Shown: positions 31,260-40,708 of the stretch, piece after piece
Position numbering within the stretch: position 1 is the stretch's first letter
Layout of the letters: every line of letters starts with the position of its first letter
DNA from: Agrobacterium arsenijevicii
GTDB lineage: Bacteria > Pseudomonadota > Alphaproteobacteria > Rhizobiales > Rhizobiaceae
Direction: 5' to 3'
DNA length: 64,000 nt
Assembly: GCA_000949895.1 (NCBI GenBank)
Contig: JWIT01000010.1
Span: forward strand, 1 to 64,000
Made by a program: the position numbers and the translations under genes
The notes under the pieces: model-generated
Databases searched by the model: none
Seen by the model: only the letters and a program-made list of their open reading frames with translations
What the model was told of the DNA's origin: nothing

Positions 31260-33773
31260 TCATGCGCGCAGCAGCGCATTCTCCGTATCGAAGGGGCTTT
31301 CTTCCACCACCTCGGCATCATAAAGCGTGCCGAGAATGCGGATTTTCAGCTTCGTACCAATCGCCGCATATTCGGGTTTCAGCATGGCAAGCGCGATGGA
31401 CTTGCCGACGCGCCAGCCGAAACCACCGCTGGTGACGCGGCCGGCAAGTGCGCCGTTTTCGTCGGAGATCGCTTCCGAACCGCGCGCATCCACATCCGTG
31501 TTGCCCGACACGGTCAGCGTCGAGAATACCGACTTCAGGCCGGCCTCCTTGTAAGCCACCAGTGCATCGCGGCCGATGAAGCTCTTCTCCGGACGCAGGA
31601 AGCGGTCGAGACCAGATTCATAGGCGTTGTATTCCACCGAAAGCTCGCGGCCCATGTTGCGATAGGACTTTTCGAGCGACATCGACACCATGGCCCGGAT
31701 GCCGAAAGGCTTGATGCCGAATTCGGCGCCCGCTTCCATCAACTGGTCGAAGATGTAGTTCTGCATCTCGATCGGATGGTGCAGTTCCCAGCCCAGTTCT
31801 CCGACGAAGTTGACGCGCAGCGCATGCGCCGTCGCCACGCCGACGGAAATCTGCTTCGCGGTCAGCCAGGGGAAATCCTTGTTCTCGAGGCTGGTGCGGG
31901 TCAGCTTCTTCAGGAGATCGCGCGACTTCGGACCGGCAAGCACCAGCACGCCGTATTTCTGGGTGATCGGTTGCAGCACGACTGAACCATCGGTAGGCGC
32001 AAGCCGCTGAAGCACGTCATGATCGTGCGCCTCAAGACCGCCGGCCGAAACCAGATAGAACCGGCCCGGTGCCCATTCATAGACGGTGAATTCCACCTTC
32101 ACGCCGCCATTCGGCGTCAGAAGATGCGTCAGCGCGATGCGACCGCGCTTCTTCGGCACGATGTTGGCCAGAATGCTGTCCAGCCAGGCACGTGCGCCGG
32201 GGCCGGACACTTCCATCTTGGCGAAGGCCGACATATCAAGCACACCGACATTCTGGGTGACATTCTTCACCTCATTACCGACATGTTCGAAATAGTTCGA
32301 GCGGCGGAACGACCATTTCTCGACGATACGGCCATCATCAAGCGGCGGCGCGTAGTTGTGGCTGGTGATGACATCAGCACCGACGCCGAGGTCTTCTTCG
32401 CGCAGTGCATAGCCTTCCGGCGCATACCAGTTGGCACGCTCCCAGCCGTAAACGGAGCCGAACACGCCACCGAGCTTCTTCAACCGGTCGTAAACCGGTG
32501 TCGTCTTCAGCGGACGGGCAGCGGAACGCTCTTCATCGGGATAATGCATGGTGAAGACGTTGGCATAGGCTTCCTCGTTCTTGGCGATGAGGTAGCCTTC
32601 CGTGGCGTGAGGTCCGAAGCGGCGCGGATCAACGCCCATCAGGTCGAGCGTCGGCTCGCCGTCGACGATCCATTCCGCAAGCTGCCAACCGGCACCACCG
32701 GCAGCGGTGATGCCGAAGGAATGGCCTTCGTTCAGCCAGAAGTTCTTCAGGCCAGGTGCCGGACCAACGATCGGGTTACCATCGGGCGTATAGGCGATAG
32801 CGCCGTTATAGACCTTCTTGATGCCCACTTCGCCAAAGGCCGGAACGCGCACCATCGCCGTTTCGATATGCGGCATCAGGCGGTCGAGTTCCTCCTGGAA
32901 CAGCTCGTATTCGCTATCGTCAGAGGGACCGTCGACATAACAGACCGGCGCGCCGACTTCATAGGGACCGAGGATAAGGCCACCGGCTTCTTCACGCATG
33001 TACCAGGCCGAATCCGATTCACGCAGAACGCCCATTTCCGGCAGGCCCTGACGGCGGCGCTCGAGAATGGCCGGATGCGGCTCGGTGACGATATATTGAT
33101 GCTCGACCGGAATGACCGGGATGTTGATGCCGACCATCTCGCCGGTCTTACGGGCAAAGGAACCGGTGCAGGAGATGATATGTTCGGCGATGATCTCGCC
33201 CTTGTCCGTCGTCACCTTCCAGTGACCGTCTTCCAGCTGCTCGATGGCGGTGACGGTGGTGTTGCGATAGATGGTGGCGCCATGGTCGCGTGCGCCCTTG
33301 GCGAGCGCCTGCGTCAGATCGGCGGGCTGGATATAACCGTCATCCGGATGCTGGATCGCACCGAGCAGGCCGTCGGTCTCGCACAGCGGCCAGATTTCCT
33401 TCACCTGTTCCGGCGTCAGCATGTTGACCCGCACACCGATGGTCTCGGCGATACCGGCATAATACATATACTCGTCCCAGCGATCCTTGGTGCGGGCGAG
33501 ACGAATGTTGGAAACCTTGGAGAAGCCGACATTCATGCCGGTCTCTTCCTGAAGCTCCTCATAGAACTTCACGGAATATTTGTGGATCTGGCCAACCGAG
33601 TAGCTCATGTTGAACAGCGGCAAAAGACCGGCCGCATGCCAGGTGGAACCCGACGTCAGCTCCTTGCGCTCGATAAGGACGCTGTCGCTCCAGCCCTTCT
33701 TGGCAAGATGATAAAGCGTCGAGACGCCAACGACGCCGCCACCGATCACCACCGCCCGTGCATGTGTCTTCAT
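31260..33773 (-). CDS. Dimethylglycine/sarcosine dehydrogenase-like FAD enzyme with GcvT domain
   Basis: An 837-residue flavoprotein. The N-terminal DAO domain has GGGVVGVSTLYHLAKKG (FAD). It also has SGSTWHAAGL with His46 at the position that carries covalent FAD in dimethylglycine dehydrogenase. The second half, from about residue 430, is a GcvT/aminomethyltransferase domain (DMSAFAKMEVSGPGARAWLD, GELGWELHHP, SLEKSYRNMGREL), which binds tetrahydrofolate in this family. The likely role is oxidative demethylation of dimethylglycine, sarcosine or a related N-methyl amine, feeding one-carbon units to folate. It is monocistronic with its own terminator. The exact substrate is not determined. Confidence 0.9.
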   Translation of the reverse strand: MKTHARAVVIGGGVVGVSTLYHLAKKGWSDSVLIERKELTSGSTWHAAGLLPLFNMSYSVGQIHKYSVKFYEELQEETGMNVGFSKVSNIRLARTKDRWDEYMYYAGIAETIGVRVNMLTPEQVKEIWPLCETDGLLGAIQHPDDGYIQPADLTQALAKGARDHGATIYRNTTVTAIEQLEDGHWKVTTDKGEIIAEHIISCTGSFARKTGEMVGINIPVIPVEHQYIVTEPHPAILERRRQGLPEMGVLRESDSAWYMREEAGGLILGPYEVGAPVCYVDGPSDDSEYELFQEELDRLMPHIETAMVRVPAFGEVGIKKVYNGAIAYTPDGNPIVGPAPGLKNFWLNEGHSFGITAAGGAGWQLAEWIVDGEPTLDLMGVDPRRFGPHATEGYLIAKNEEAYANVFTMHYPDEERSAARPLKTTPVYDRLKKLGGVFGSVYGWERANWYAPEGYALREEDLGVGADVITSHNYAPPLDDGRIVEKWSFRRSNYFEHVGNEVKNVTQNVGVLDMSAFAKMEVSGPGARAWLDSILANIVPKKRGRIALTHLLTPNGGVKVEFTVYEWAPGRFYLVSAGGLEAHDHDVLQRLAPTDGSVVLQPITQKYGVLVLAGPKSRDLLKKLTRTSLENKDFPWLTAKQISVGVATAHALRVNFVGELGWELHHPIEMQNYIFDQLMEAGAEFGIKPFGIRAMVSMSLEKSYRNMGRELSVEYNAYESGLDRFLRPEKSFIGRDALVAYKEAGLKSVFSTLTVSGNTDVDARGSEAISDENGALAGRVTSGGFGWRVGKSIALAMLKPEYAAIGTKLKIRILGTLYDAEVVEESPFDTENALLRA

Positions 33774-33932
33774 TTACAGAACCCCTAAAAAGCGCCGGCA
33801 TTGTCTGTCGTGCTGCCAAATCGATGGGAGGGAATATGAAGCGCTTGTTTGCGGTTCAGCCGCCTGATTGCGACATGGCCATAGGGTGCTGCGACAGGCA
33901 CGAAAATGCCGCCACCGGACCGGCTTTCACAC

Positions 33933-33962
33933 CACCGCCGCCTCTTTGTGGAGACGGCGGTG
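33933..33962. other. Stem-loop upstream of the flavoenzyme gene
   Basis: An 8-bp perfect stem (33933-33940 with 33955-33962) extends inward by three more pairs. There is no T-run. It lies about 160 bases upstream of the flavoenzyme start and 86 bases past the stop of the next minus-strand gene. It could be that gene's terminator or part of a 5' leader. Confidence 0.35.
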
Positions 33963-34047
33963 AACACGTCAGGAAATATCCGGTCCGGAGCAGATCAGGA
34001 TTTCGACCCGCGACGCGCGCAAGCAAGCCACGGGCCGATATTATCGC

Positions 34048-34386
34048 TTACCTGTTCTGGAGCTGCCTTTGCATCTCCAGTATCTTCGGCTGATCCAGTT
34101 TAAATTCCTTCAGCATATTATTGCCCGGAATAATGATCGTTTCCTTGAGAACAGGCGCTCCCGGCAGATTGTGGATGCCGCCGCCACCCGGTGCCGGCGG
34201 GGGAGCAACGGGAGAAGGAGGAGGCTTCGACCCGGGTGGAATGTTAGGCTGTTCGCAAGGTGGGATCTCGAATTGGCAGTTAAGCGTTAGCTGGGCAACA
34301 ACAACACTGACAGGCTGTGAATATACATCTTGCGAATTCATTAAAAATGAAGCGATCAGTCCGAACAAAATCGATGCGCTCTTCAT
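34048..34386 (-). CDS. Small exported Pro-rich protein of unknown function
   Basis: A 112-residue protein with a signal peptide (MKSASILFGLIASFLMNSQDVYSQ). A short region with two Cys (LNCQFEIPPCEQP) follows, then a Pro/Gly-rich linker, then a hydrophilic C-terminus (LKETIIIPGNNMLKEFKLDQPKILEMQRQLQNR). AAGGAGG precedes the ATG, which overlaps the stop of the upstream gene by four bases, so the two are translationally coupled. I do not recognise the family. The C-terminal segment could be an assembly or docking peptide, and with its upstream partner it probably forms one envelope-located unit. Confidence 0.75.
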   Translation of the reverse strand: MKSASILFGLIASFLMNSQDVYSQPVSVVVAQLTLNCQFEIPPCEQPNIPPGSKPPPSPVAPPPAPGGGGIHNLPGAPVLKETIIIPGNNMLKEFKLDQPKILEMQRQLQNR

Positions 34387-35660
34387 TTGCCAGCCTCCTT
34401 TGATGTCGCACATGCCTGCACGGTGCCTTTGACTTTTTTGTCGGCTGTTGCTTTTGCCAGATCGTCCCTCCACGCAGGCGTGCTGCCGCGCATCCCCAGG
34501 GAAACGGCATTGAAGCCGATAACCAGTGGCCGCGCGAATTGGCGATCGGAAAACAGACCGGAACTGTTTGCGCTGCGAATGGCATTTTCGGTGAGAGAGA
34601 TATCTTTGATATTGGGGTCAGGCCGAGTTTCATTGGGCGGTTGCGTCGCGGCGCCGTTCACATCGTTTTGCGATTGCTCAATATTCGGCTTACCCGCTCC
34701 CACATTGAGGCCGACCAGCCGGCCACGCCCATTGGTGATTTTCACCCCGCGCGTCAAAAATGCCTGCCGCACCACAAGCAGCCTGACGTCATAAATATAA
34801 CGCAGACCGCAATCCTTGGTCTCAGCACTCCTGAGAATGTCCCGGCCAAGAATATAGGACAGTTTTTCCCGGATATACTCATCGTTACAGAGGAGTTGCG
34901 TCGTCGCGCCGGCACAAAATTGAATCAACGCATGCTGGGCGTGAAAGGGGTTGATCGCATAGGTCTGGACATTCTGAAGCTCGATTTCCTCGACGTCCGC
35001 CCGGGCGCCGCCGAAACCTATAGTGCGCAGAAGCCCTGATATACCTTCCCTCCGCTCTATCTTGATGACCGGGAAAAGCACATCCTTCACCTGCAGGCCC
35101 GATGTCGTTCCATTATTGGCGACTTCGGTGCGTGGCTGCGATAACGCAAGTTTGCTCTTGTCCTCTTGCCAGGTGTTGTCGCCGAAATAGGGAGCCTCCG
35201 ATTTGACCGAGAGATATCCTCGAAGATCGGGTATCTGCGTCACCTTCACGTAACGGCCGATAAAGGCCTCGCTTTCGAGATCTCCCGGTAAAGATTTGAA
35301 TTTGTGGCCTGAATCCACCACCTCGGCGATAATGTCGCCGACGTAGATATCCTCCTGCGGCGGATAGACCGGCGTGATGCCGAGTCTGCGGATGGATTCG
35401 TTCCAGCGTTTCGGCAGGTAGTCATCGGTCACATCCATCTCGCCCATCAGGAAAAACAGACCGGCAGAGCCGATAACAACGCCCGCCGCCAATAAGGACG
35501 CCTTGACGGCATGGGGTTTTCCCCATGCCAAAACGCCCTTCAGCTTTTCCAGCAGAGACGCTTTTACAGGAACTTGGCCCGGAGGTTGGGCAGGTTGGGC
35601 AGGTTGGGCAGGTTGGGCAGGTTGGGCAGGTTGGGCATTTCCATCAACTGGATCCGACAT
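34383..35660 (-). CDS. Membrane-anchored protein of unknown function with AQP tandem repeat
   Basis: A 425-residue protein. After a few residues comes a six-fold Ala-Gln-Pro repeat, then a basic stretch, one membrane helix (ASLLAAGVVIGSAGLFFLM, about residues 54-72) and a large extracytoplasmic region. The topology is inferred as N-terminus in the cytoplasm and the rest periplasmic. The periplasmic part contains YPPQEDIYVGDIIAEVVD and a Cys-containing segment (LIQFCAGATTQLLCNDEY). I do not recognise the family. It is coupled by a 4-base overlap to the small exported protein gene downstream. The AT-rich region 35661-35912 upstream probably holds the promoter. Base composition looks lower in G+C than flanking genes, suggesting transfer. 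Confidence 0.78.
   Translation of the reverse strand: MSDPVDGNAQPAQPAQPAQPAQPAQPPGQVPVKASLLEKLKGVLAWGKPHAVKASLLAAGVVIGSAGLFFLMGEMDVTDDYLPKRWNESIRRLGITPVYPPQEDIYVGDIIAEVVDSGHKFKSLPGDLESEAFIGRYVKVTQIPDLRGYLSVKSEAPYFGDNTWQEDKSKLALSQPRTEVANNGTTSGLQVKDVLFPVIKIERREGISGLLRTIGFGGARADVEEIELQNVQTYAINPFHAQHALIQFCAGATTQLLCNDEYIREKLSYILGRDILRSAETKDCGLRYIYDVRLLVVRQAFLTRGVKITNGRGRLVGLNVGAGKPNIEQSQNDVNGAATQPPNETRPDPNIKDISLTENAIRSANSSGLFSDRQFARPLVIGFNAVSLGMRGSTPAWRDDLAKATADKKVKGTVQACATSKEAGK
35584..35637. repeat. Six perfect 9-bp tandem repeats inside the coding region
   Basis: The unit GGTTGGGCA is repeated six times without a mismatch and encodes (Ala-Gln-Pro)6 on the minus strand. Because the unit is a multiple of three, copy-number slippage would change linker length without breaking the frame. 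Confidence 0.97.
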
Positions 35661-35912
35661 ATGAACCCCGAAAGAAAAAGAAATAAACTAAACAATAACC
35701 GCAATATATCAACTTGAAGTTTAAACAACAATACAGTCACAGCGGGAATTTCTATTATATTTTTACGACAACAGGCTTGCGGATACCAGTTTTACGCAGC
35801 CGAAAATTGCGGACAAAATCATCATCCGCCGCCGCCGGGCCGGGTCCTGCACCTACCCCGCGCCGACCATTTTAGGCAGGGCTGCGGCGCAGATCGCCGC
35901 AGCCGCAGCCAG

Positions 35913-38558
35913 TCAGTTATCCTTGGTCGCGTTTTTTGCCGTCGCCTTCGTGTCCAGAGCGATCTCGCCGCCCGCTTTTCCGGCTTCCTTTTCCGTCTTC
36001 GTCCCGGCATCCGCCGATGCCGCACCCGTATGTGCCACCACCGCCTTGTCGCCCTCTTCCGAAAGCAGCGCTGCCAGCATGTGCGGGTTGGTATCGCCTT
36101 CGACGTGGATATTGAGGTTGCGCTGCGGGAACGGGATGGCGATCCCTTCCTCGCGGAAGCGCTTGAGGATCGCGATCCTCAGTGCGTTTTTCACGCCAAG
36201 CCCGGTGGATAGATCCGCGAGGTGGAAACGCAATTCGAAATCCAGCGAGAAATCGCCGAACCGGACGAATTCCACATGCGGTTCGGGGTTGCGCAGCACC
36301 GGCGGCTGGGTGCGCACCAGTTCCAGCAAAATATCCATGACCTGCTGCGGATCGGCCTCATAAGACACCGAAACCGGAATTTCCGCGCGCATGATGCGAT
36401 TGCGGTGCGTCCAGTTGCCGACCGAGGAATTGATGAGTTCCGAATTCGGCACGATGATCGACTGGCCACGGAAGGTTTCGATCTCGGTTGCGCGCACGGA
36501 AAGCCGCTTGACGGTGCCTTCCGTCGTGCCCGTCACGACCCAGTCACCCACCTTGAAGGGGCGCTCCACCAGCAGGATGAGGCCGGAAACGAAGTTCGAG
36601 ACGATGTTCTGCAGGCCGAAACCGATACCGACGGACAGGGCGGACGCAACCAGCGCCAGGCTGGAGAGGTTGAGGCCGGCGGACGAGACGCCGAAAATCG
36701 CCGCAACCGCGATGCCGAGATAACCGATGCCAGTCTTGACCGAGTTGCGCACGCCGGCATCCACCTGCCCGCGCGCCATGACGTTGCTGTCCAGCCACTT
36801 CTGGAACCAGCGCGTGATGATGTAGCCGATGGCGAAGACGAGAACGCCGCCGAAAAGGCCGATCAGCGAGATGGAGGCATTGCCGACGGTGATGCCCGTC
36901 AACAGCCGGTAGGCCCAGCTTTCGATGTCACCCGGCTGGAAACCCCACGAAAACAGGATCAGCGGCACGCCGAAGGCAAGCGCTATGACATAGATGCCGA
37001 GCCCCGCGACAAGACCCGCCTGATCGAGCGCAACCGGACCGAGGCCGTAACGCCGCCCGAGATAACGACCCGCCAGGGATTCGGAAAAGGCGCCCTGCCT
37101 TGAAATCGCCTTGCCTGAGAGAATACCGATATACATCGTCGCCAGCACGGCGCCGGTTGCGACGATCTGCGTGGCGAGGAAGCGCGCCAGTCCCACATAA
37201 CCCGTCAGGCAGGCGCCGATGAGAACGAGCCCGCCGACCCTGAGCAGAATGACGAGCCAGCGCGGCAGGCGCTGATTGCCGGTCTCGTAGTCCTGTCCTT
37301 CGCCGATCATCGGGCGCAGGAACGACACGGTGAGCAGGATGATGCCGATAATGATCGAGGCGACGAAACTCTTGGCAACGGTGACGATCAGCGGCGAATA
37401 AAGCGTCTCGCTGATTGTGCCGAACAGATAGTCGAGGCCGTTGACGAGAGCCATCAACAGCACCGCCGAAGACAGCGTGTGCGCGCCCTTGTTCGACACC
37501 TTCAGCAAACGCCATTCCGGCTGCGTCGGCGCAAAGATCGCGTAGCTCAGCCGCGACACGAAATAGACGAAACCCGTGATCGCCATGGCCCCGAACAGGA
37601 TCGGCGCTATGTCGGAGCGCAGCACGTTGAAATTATCGAGGAAAAACGCCGAGGTCACCAGGAACAGGAAAAGCGACAGCGACTGCACCATGGTCGACCA
37701 GAACGCCACCGAAAGCCGCCGCAGATAGGATGGCTCGCCCGTAAAAGCCCGCCTTTCCATGCGGCTGCCGAAAAAGCGGTAACCGCCCACCAGAAACAGC
37801 AGCGCCGCCATAATCGACAGCATCACCGCCCCGAACATCGGCAGGCGTTTGTAGTTCCAGACGAAACTCGTCCAGCTGCTGAAGGCGTTGTTGAGGTTGG
37901 TCAACTCGCTCAGGAAGGCGGAAGTGGCGTCGCCCAGCGTCTGGCCGGAGACTTCGGTGCGCTTGAACAGCGTGGCGGCAAAAAGCGCCCGGCGAACCGC
38001 CGTGATATTGTTGGAAATCTGCGCGGCATTGGTGGCGGTGCTCTCCACCTCGCCGGCAATCGCATTGACCTCGGCGCGCTCCGCCGTCAGCCGGGAACGC
38101 TCCTCCGTCACCATGCTTGCTTCCGGCGGCTGGCCGTCCGCCGGGGCAGCACCAAGCGCGTCCAGACGTGTCTTGATCTGGTCGAGGCGGGTCCGCAGCT
38201 TGGTGTTGGCGGCGGCCGCATCGGCAGCAATGGTGTCGGCGCGTCCCTTCAGGTCCACCAGCTGTACATCATCGCTGCGGCCCGCCTCCATCTGTCTGGC
38301 AATCGCCGAAACATCTGCCTTCCATTTTTCGAGATCCGCCCGCGCCTGCTCGATGATGGACGCCTGGATCGCGACCGGAGCGGGCGCTGTCGCGTCCTGC
38401 GCCGATGCCAATGTTGCGGACGACAGAAAGCCGCCAAGGAGGGAGAACAACATGACCATTATCGCTGCCATGGCGGCCTTTCGCCGCCGGCCGGACTTCA
38501 GCCCGCTGAACACCCGCCCACCGTCAATCAATCCGCCAAACATCAACCGCACATCCAT
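35913..38558 (-). CDS. Large MscS-family mechanosensitive channel with DUF3772
   Basis: An 881-residue inner-membrane protein. A signal peptide (MAAIMVMLFSLLGGFLSSATLASA) leads into a periplasmic coiled-coil DUF3772 region of about 150 residues. Some ten membrane helices follow, then the MscS core: the pore helix AGLNLSSLALVASALSVGIGFGLQNIVSNFVSGLILLVERPFKVGDWV, the beta domain and the C-terminal alpha/beta domain (FPQRNLNIHVEG). A charged tail ends the protein. This is the MscK/YbdG-like large architecture, which releases solutes on hypo-osmotic shock. A 10-bp GC hairpin (35880-35904) follows the stop without a T-run. The ATG at 38558 is used; an ATG at residue 30 is possible. Confidence 0.9.
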   Translation of the reverse strand: MDVRLMFGGLIDGGRVFSGLKSGRRRKAAMAAIMVMLFSLLGGFLSSATLASAQDATAPAPVAIQASIIEQARADLEKWKADVSAIARQMEAGRSDDVQLVDLKGRADTIAADAAAANTKLRTRLDQIKTRLDALGAAPADGQPPEASMVTEERSRLTAERAEVNAIAGEVESTATNAAQISNNITAVRRALFAATLFKRTEVSGQTLGDATSAFLSELTNLNNAFSSWTSFVWNYKRLPMFGAVMLSIMAALLFLVGGYRFFGSRMERRAFTGEPSYLRRLSVAFWSTMVQSLSLFLFLVTSAFFLDNFNVLRSDIAPILFGAMAITGFVYFVSRLSYAIFAPTQPEWRLLKVSNKGAHTLSSAVLLMALVNGLDYLFGTISETLYSPLIVTVAKSFVASIIIGIILLTVSFLRPMIGEGQDYETGNQRLPRWLVILLRVGGLVLIGACLTGYVGLARFLATQIVATGAVLATMYIGILSGKAISRQGAFSESLAGRYLGRRYGLGPVALDQAGLVAGLGIYVIALAFGVPLILFSWGFQPGDIESWAYRLLTGITVGNASISLIGLFGGVLVFAIGYIITRWFQKWLDSNVMARGQVDAGVRNSVKTGIGYLGIAVAAIFGVSSAGLNLSSLALVASALSVGIGFGLQNIVSNFVSGLILLVERPFKVGDWVVTGTTEGTVKRLSVRATEIETFRGQSIIVPNSELINSSVGNWTHRNRIMRAEIPVSVSYEADPQQVMDILLELVRTQPPVLRNPEPHVEFVRFGDFSLDFELRFHLADLSTGLGVKNALRIAILKRFREEGIAIPFPQRNLNIHVEGDTNPHMLAALLSEEGDKAVVAHTGAASADAGTKTEKEAGKAGGEIALDTKATAKNATKDN

Positions 38559-38705
38559 GCCTTTCGCATCTTAACTCCGCATCAGGCTATTTACCGCCTG
38601 CAGCGCGGAAAACCACCCGCAAAAAGCGAGGTTTTCGGGAGTTTACCTTGCTTTTCACCCAGAGAATCATCACCTTCGATAGTGCAGCAATCATGGGAGG
38701 AAATC

Positions 38706-38960
38706 ATGGAATCTGCTGGTATTGGCTGGTTCGCAGCAATCATCATCGGTGGTGTCGCCGGGTGGCTCGCGGAACAATTCATGAAAAGCAATATGGGTGT
38801 TTTCATGAACATCCTTCTTGGAATCGTCGGCGCCATCGTCGCCAACGCCATTCTCTCTGTTTTTGGAATCGCTCTGCAAGGTTGGCTCGGTTATCTCATC
38901 GCCGGCTTCATCGGCGCCTGTATACTCATCCTTATCGGCAGAGCCTTCCGACGCGGGTGA
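38706..38960 (+). CDS. GlsB/YeaQ/YmgE family small membrane protein
   Basis: An 84-residue protein with three membrane helices and Gly-rich packing (WFAAIIIGGVAGWLAEQFMKSNMGVFMNILLGIVGAIVANAIL...GYLIAGFIGACILILIGRAFRRG). This is the transglycosylase-associated/GlsB family, usually stress-induced. GGGAGGAAA sits at ideal distance before the ATG at 38706. The frame is open far upstream (from 37479), but that part is a shadow of the mechanosensitive channel gene. It diverges from that channel gene; a tRNA-Lys gene follows. Confidence 0.92.
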   Translation: MESAGIGWFAAIIIGGVAGWLAEQFMKSNMGVFMNILLGIVGAIVANAILSVFGIALQGWLGYLIAGFIGACILILIGRAFRRG

Positions 38961-39115
38961 GTAAAAAAGAAAATCCTTAAAACCCTGGATTTCCAGGCTT
39001 TTCCAGCGCGGCTGAAATTTTTTCGTCACAAAAATCGAAGAAATTTCATTTCCGCGCTGGACAACCCAAAACTTCCCCTTTATATGCCCCCTCACACCGC
39101 CACACGGTGTCGGTC

Positions 39116-39191
<76 letters not shown>

Positions 39192-39326
39192 AATTCTCTT
39201 AAAATGACAAGACGTTGCGGTGCTAAGTTAAAGCATCGCATCAGCGGCGGGGACTAGAAAAACAGTCCCGCCTTCGGCAACGCCGGGCCGCGTATCCGCG
39301 CCAGCGGACCTCCCTACCCAGACAAT

Positions 39327-39776
39327 CTACAACTTCGTTTCCGATGCGCTTTTTGTCCCGATAAAACGCGGTCCCAATGGCCGCCCGGCAATCCGGCTTC
39401 CGAATTCCTCGGTAAAAGGAACAGGCGCTGCCCGCTTCACCGCTTCGATGGCAGAATCGATGAACGCCTGCCGTCTCGGGCTATCCTCCTGTGGGCGCAC
39501 AGCGGTAACGACCACCTTGCCCCGTATCTGTCCGTCCCTGTGCAGAATGAACTGTAACGTCACCACAAGCCCCTCCGTGTCTTCCGGCGGCACCCAGCAT
39601 GCGTAGATCGCATCGAACATTTCGTCGAGATTGTTGGCCGGGGTCGGATCTTTGCAAGCCCGTGACTGGCCTGAAGCCTGCGTCAGAAAGCCTGCGAACA
39701 CGATGGCGAATGCCACAAGACCCGGCAGCCTGAAGCCGCGGAAAACCGAAAACGAACGGTTGATCAAATCCAGCAT
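39327..39776 (-). CDS. Exported protein with TonB/TolA C-terminal-like domain
   Basis: A 149-residue protein with an N-terminal membrane or signal segment (LPGLVAFAIVFAGFLTQASG). The domain that follows (GLVVTLQFILHRDGQIRGKVVVTAVRP...RQAFIDSAIEAVKRAAPVPF) has the strand-helix pattern of TonB/TolA C-terminal domains. The long cytoplasmic-to-periplasmic linker of true TonB or TolA is missing, so it is a stand-alone domain of unknown partner. It lies 135 bases past tRNA-Lys on the opposite strand. Confidence 0.75.
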   Translation of the reverse strand: MLDLINRSFSVFRGFRLPGLVAFAIVFAGFLTQASGQSRACKDPTPANNLDEMFDAIYACWVPPEDTEGLVVTLQFILHRDGQIRGKVVVTAVRPQEDSPRRQAFIDSAIEAVKRAAPVPFTEEFGSRIAGRPLGPRFIGTKSASETKL

Positions 39777-40215
39777 CCTCTATCGGAAAGAAATCCGCCT
39801 GCCTCACCAACCAGTCAACACCCTTTTTACAAGTTGATTTCGTCAGTAGAAACTATCGGGATAGTTGTTTATTTCGATAAACATAAAATACAATACTCAT
39901 TGAAACAGCGAAACACCCACAAAAACATCCATACAAAATTGAATCAAAATAACAATAACAATTAAAATAAACAAAAATACGAAATACAATAAATATAAAT
40001 ATACTTACATATTATAAGAAAAACTTGGAATGGCGGCAAAAATTGCCATGCGGTGAATTATGTATTCATAATTATTGAAATATACCGGCCGCTACGAAAA
40101 AAACTCCGCATAATCACACCTTCGCCCTTTAACCAATACCGGCAGTTTGCATTGCAAACCGCCGGTTTGGCTGTATGCATTGCCCGGCCAGAACATTGGC
40201 GTAATGGGGGATATC
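39777..40215. other. AT-rich intergenic region
   Basis: About 440 bases without a supportable gene. The stretch 39840-40030 is mostly A/T, with many short A-tracts, and stands out against the high-G+C chromosome. It carries the divergent promoters of the TolA-like gene and the next small exported protein. Such sequence is typical of laterally acquired DNA and of targets for silencing proteins. No RNA gene could be recognised. Confidence 0.6.
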
Positions 40216-40548
40216 ATGACATCAAAATGGGTAGTGGCGGCATTTTTCGGGGCTGCGCTGACGGTAGCGGGTGCAGCACAGGCGGACGACCTGGTCTTTA
40301 CGCTGAAGAACGGCACAGGCTCCGTTCTCAACGCCTTCTACACCTCGCCGGTGGGCGTCGATAATTGGGAAGACGACGTTTTCGGAAAGAAGGCGCTTGG
40401 TCCGGGTGAAACGATGGAAATCACCATCGCCGATGGTCGCCGCGTCTGCAAATACGACATGCGTTTCGAATTCCAGGGCGACGCGCTGGAAGACCTCGAG
40501 GATACGCAGAACCTGTGCGAACTCGGCGAATACACCATCACCGAATAA
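40216..40548 (+). CDS. Small exported protein of unknown function
   Basis: A 110-residue protein with a clear signal peptide (MTSKWVVAAFFGAALTVAGAAQADD). The mature domain of about 85 residues is predicted beta-rich: LVFTLKNGTGSVLNAFYTSPVGVDNWEDDVFG, GPGETMEITIADGRRVCKYDMRFEFQGD. There are two Cys (in RRVCKYD and QNLCELG), possibly a disulfide. Similar small periplasmic proteins occur in rhizobia; their function is unknown, and some carry misleading enzyme names. GGGGGATATC precedes the ATG at 40216. It stands alone. Confidence 0.82.
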   Translation: MTSKWVVAAFFGAALTVAGAAQADDLVFTLKNGTGSVLNAFYTSPVGVDNWEDDVFGKKALGPGETMEITIADGRRVCKYDMRFEFQGDALEDLEDTQNLCELGEYTITE

Positions 40549-40708
40549 TAAGCCGGAAATAACGGCCCTGCCCGATCAAGGCGGGGCCAGCACCACGAGC
40601 GGCCTTCAAACACCGGTTTCTCGCCAGAGCCGCCGAAACTGCGAAATATCAGCGTGGCAATGCCACCCGCTCCGCAAAGCGGTCTCAATCATCCTTATGA
40701 TTGGCGCG

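Noticed and set aside
32286..32300. GTTC-N6-GTTC resembling a LexA box
   Set aside because: Spacing is six instead of seven and the site is inside a coding region.
32019..33788. 589-codon plus-strand open frame over the flavoenzyme gene
   Set aside because: Shadow frame without domain motifs or a ribosome site; the minus-strand enzyme is unmistakable.
35584..35637. Possible CRISPR array
   Set aside because: The units are 9 bp, directly adjacent and in frame with a gene; there are no spacers.
37479..38705. Long upstream extension of the GlsB/YeaQ reading frame
   Set aside because: Overlaps the opposite-strand mechanosensitive channel gene and has shadow composition; the ATG at 38706 with GGAGGA gives the full family protein.
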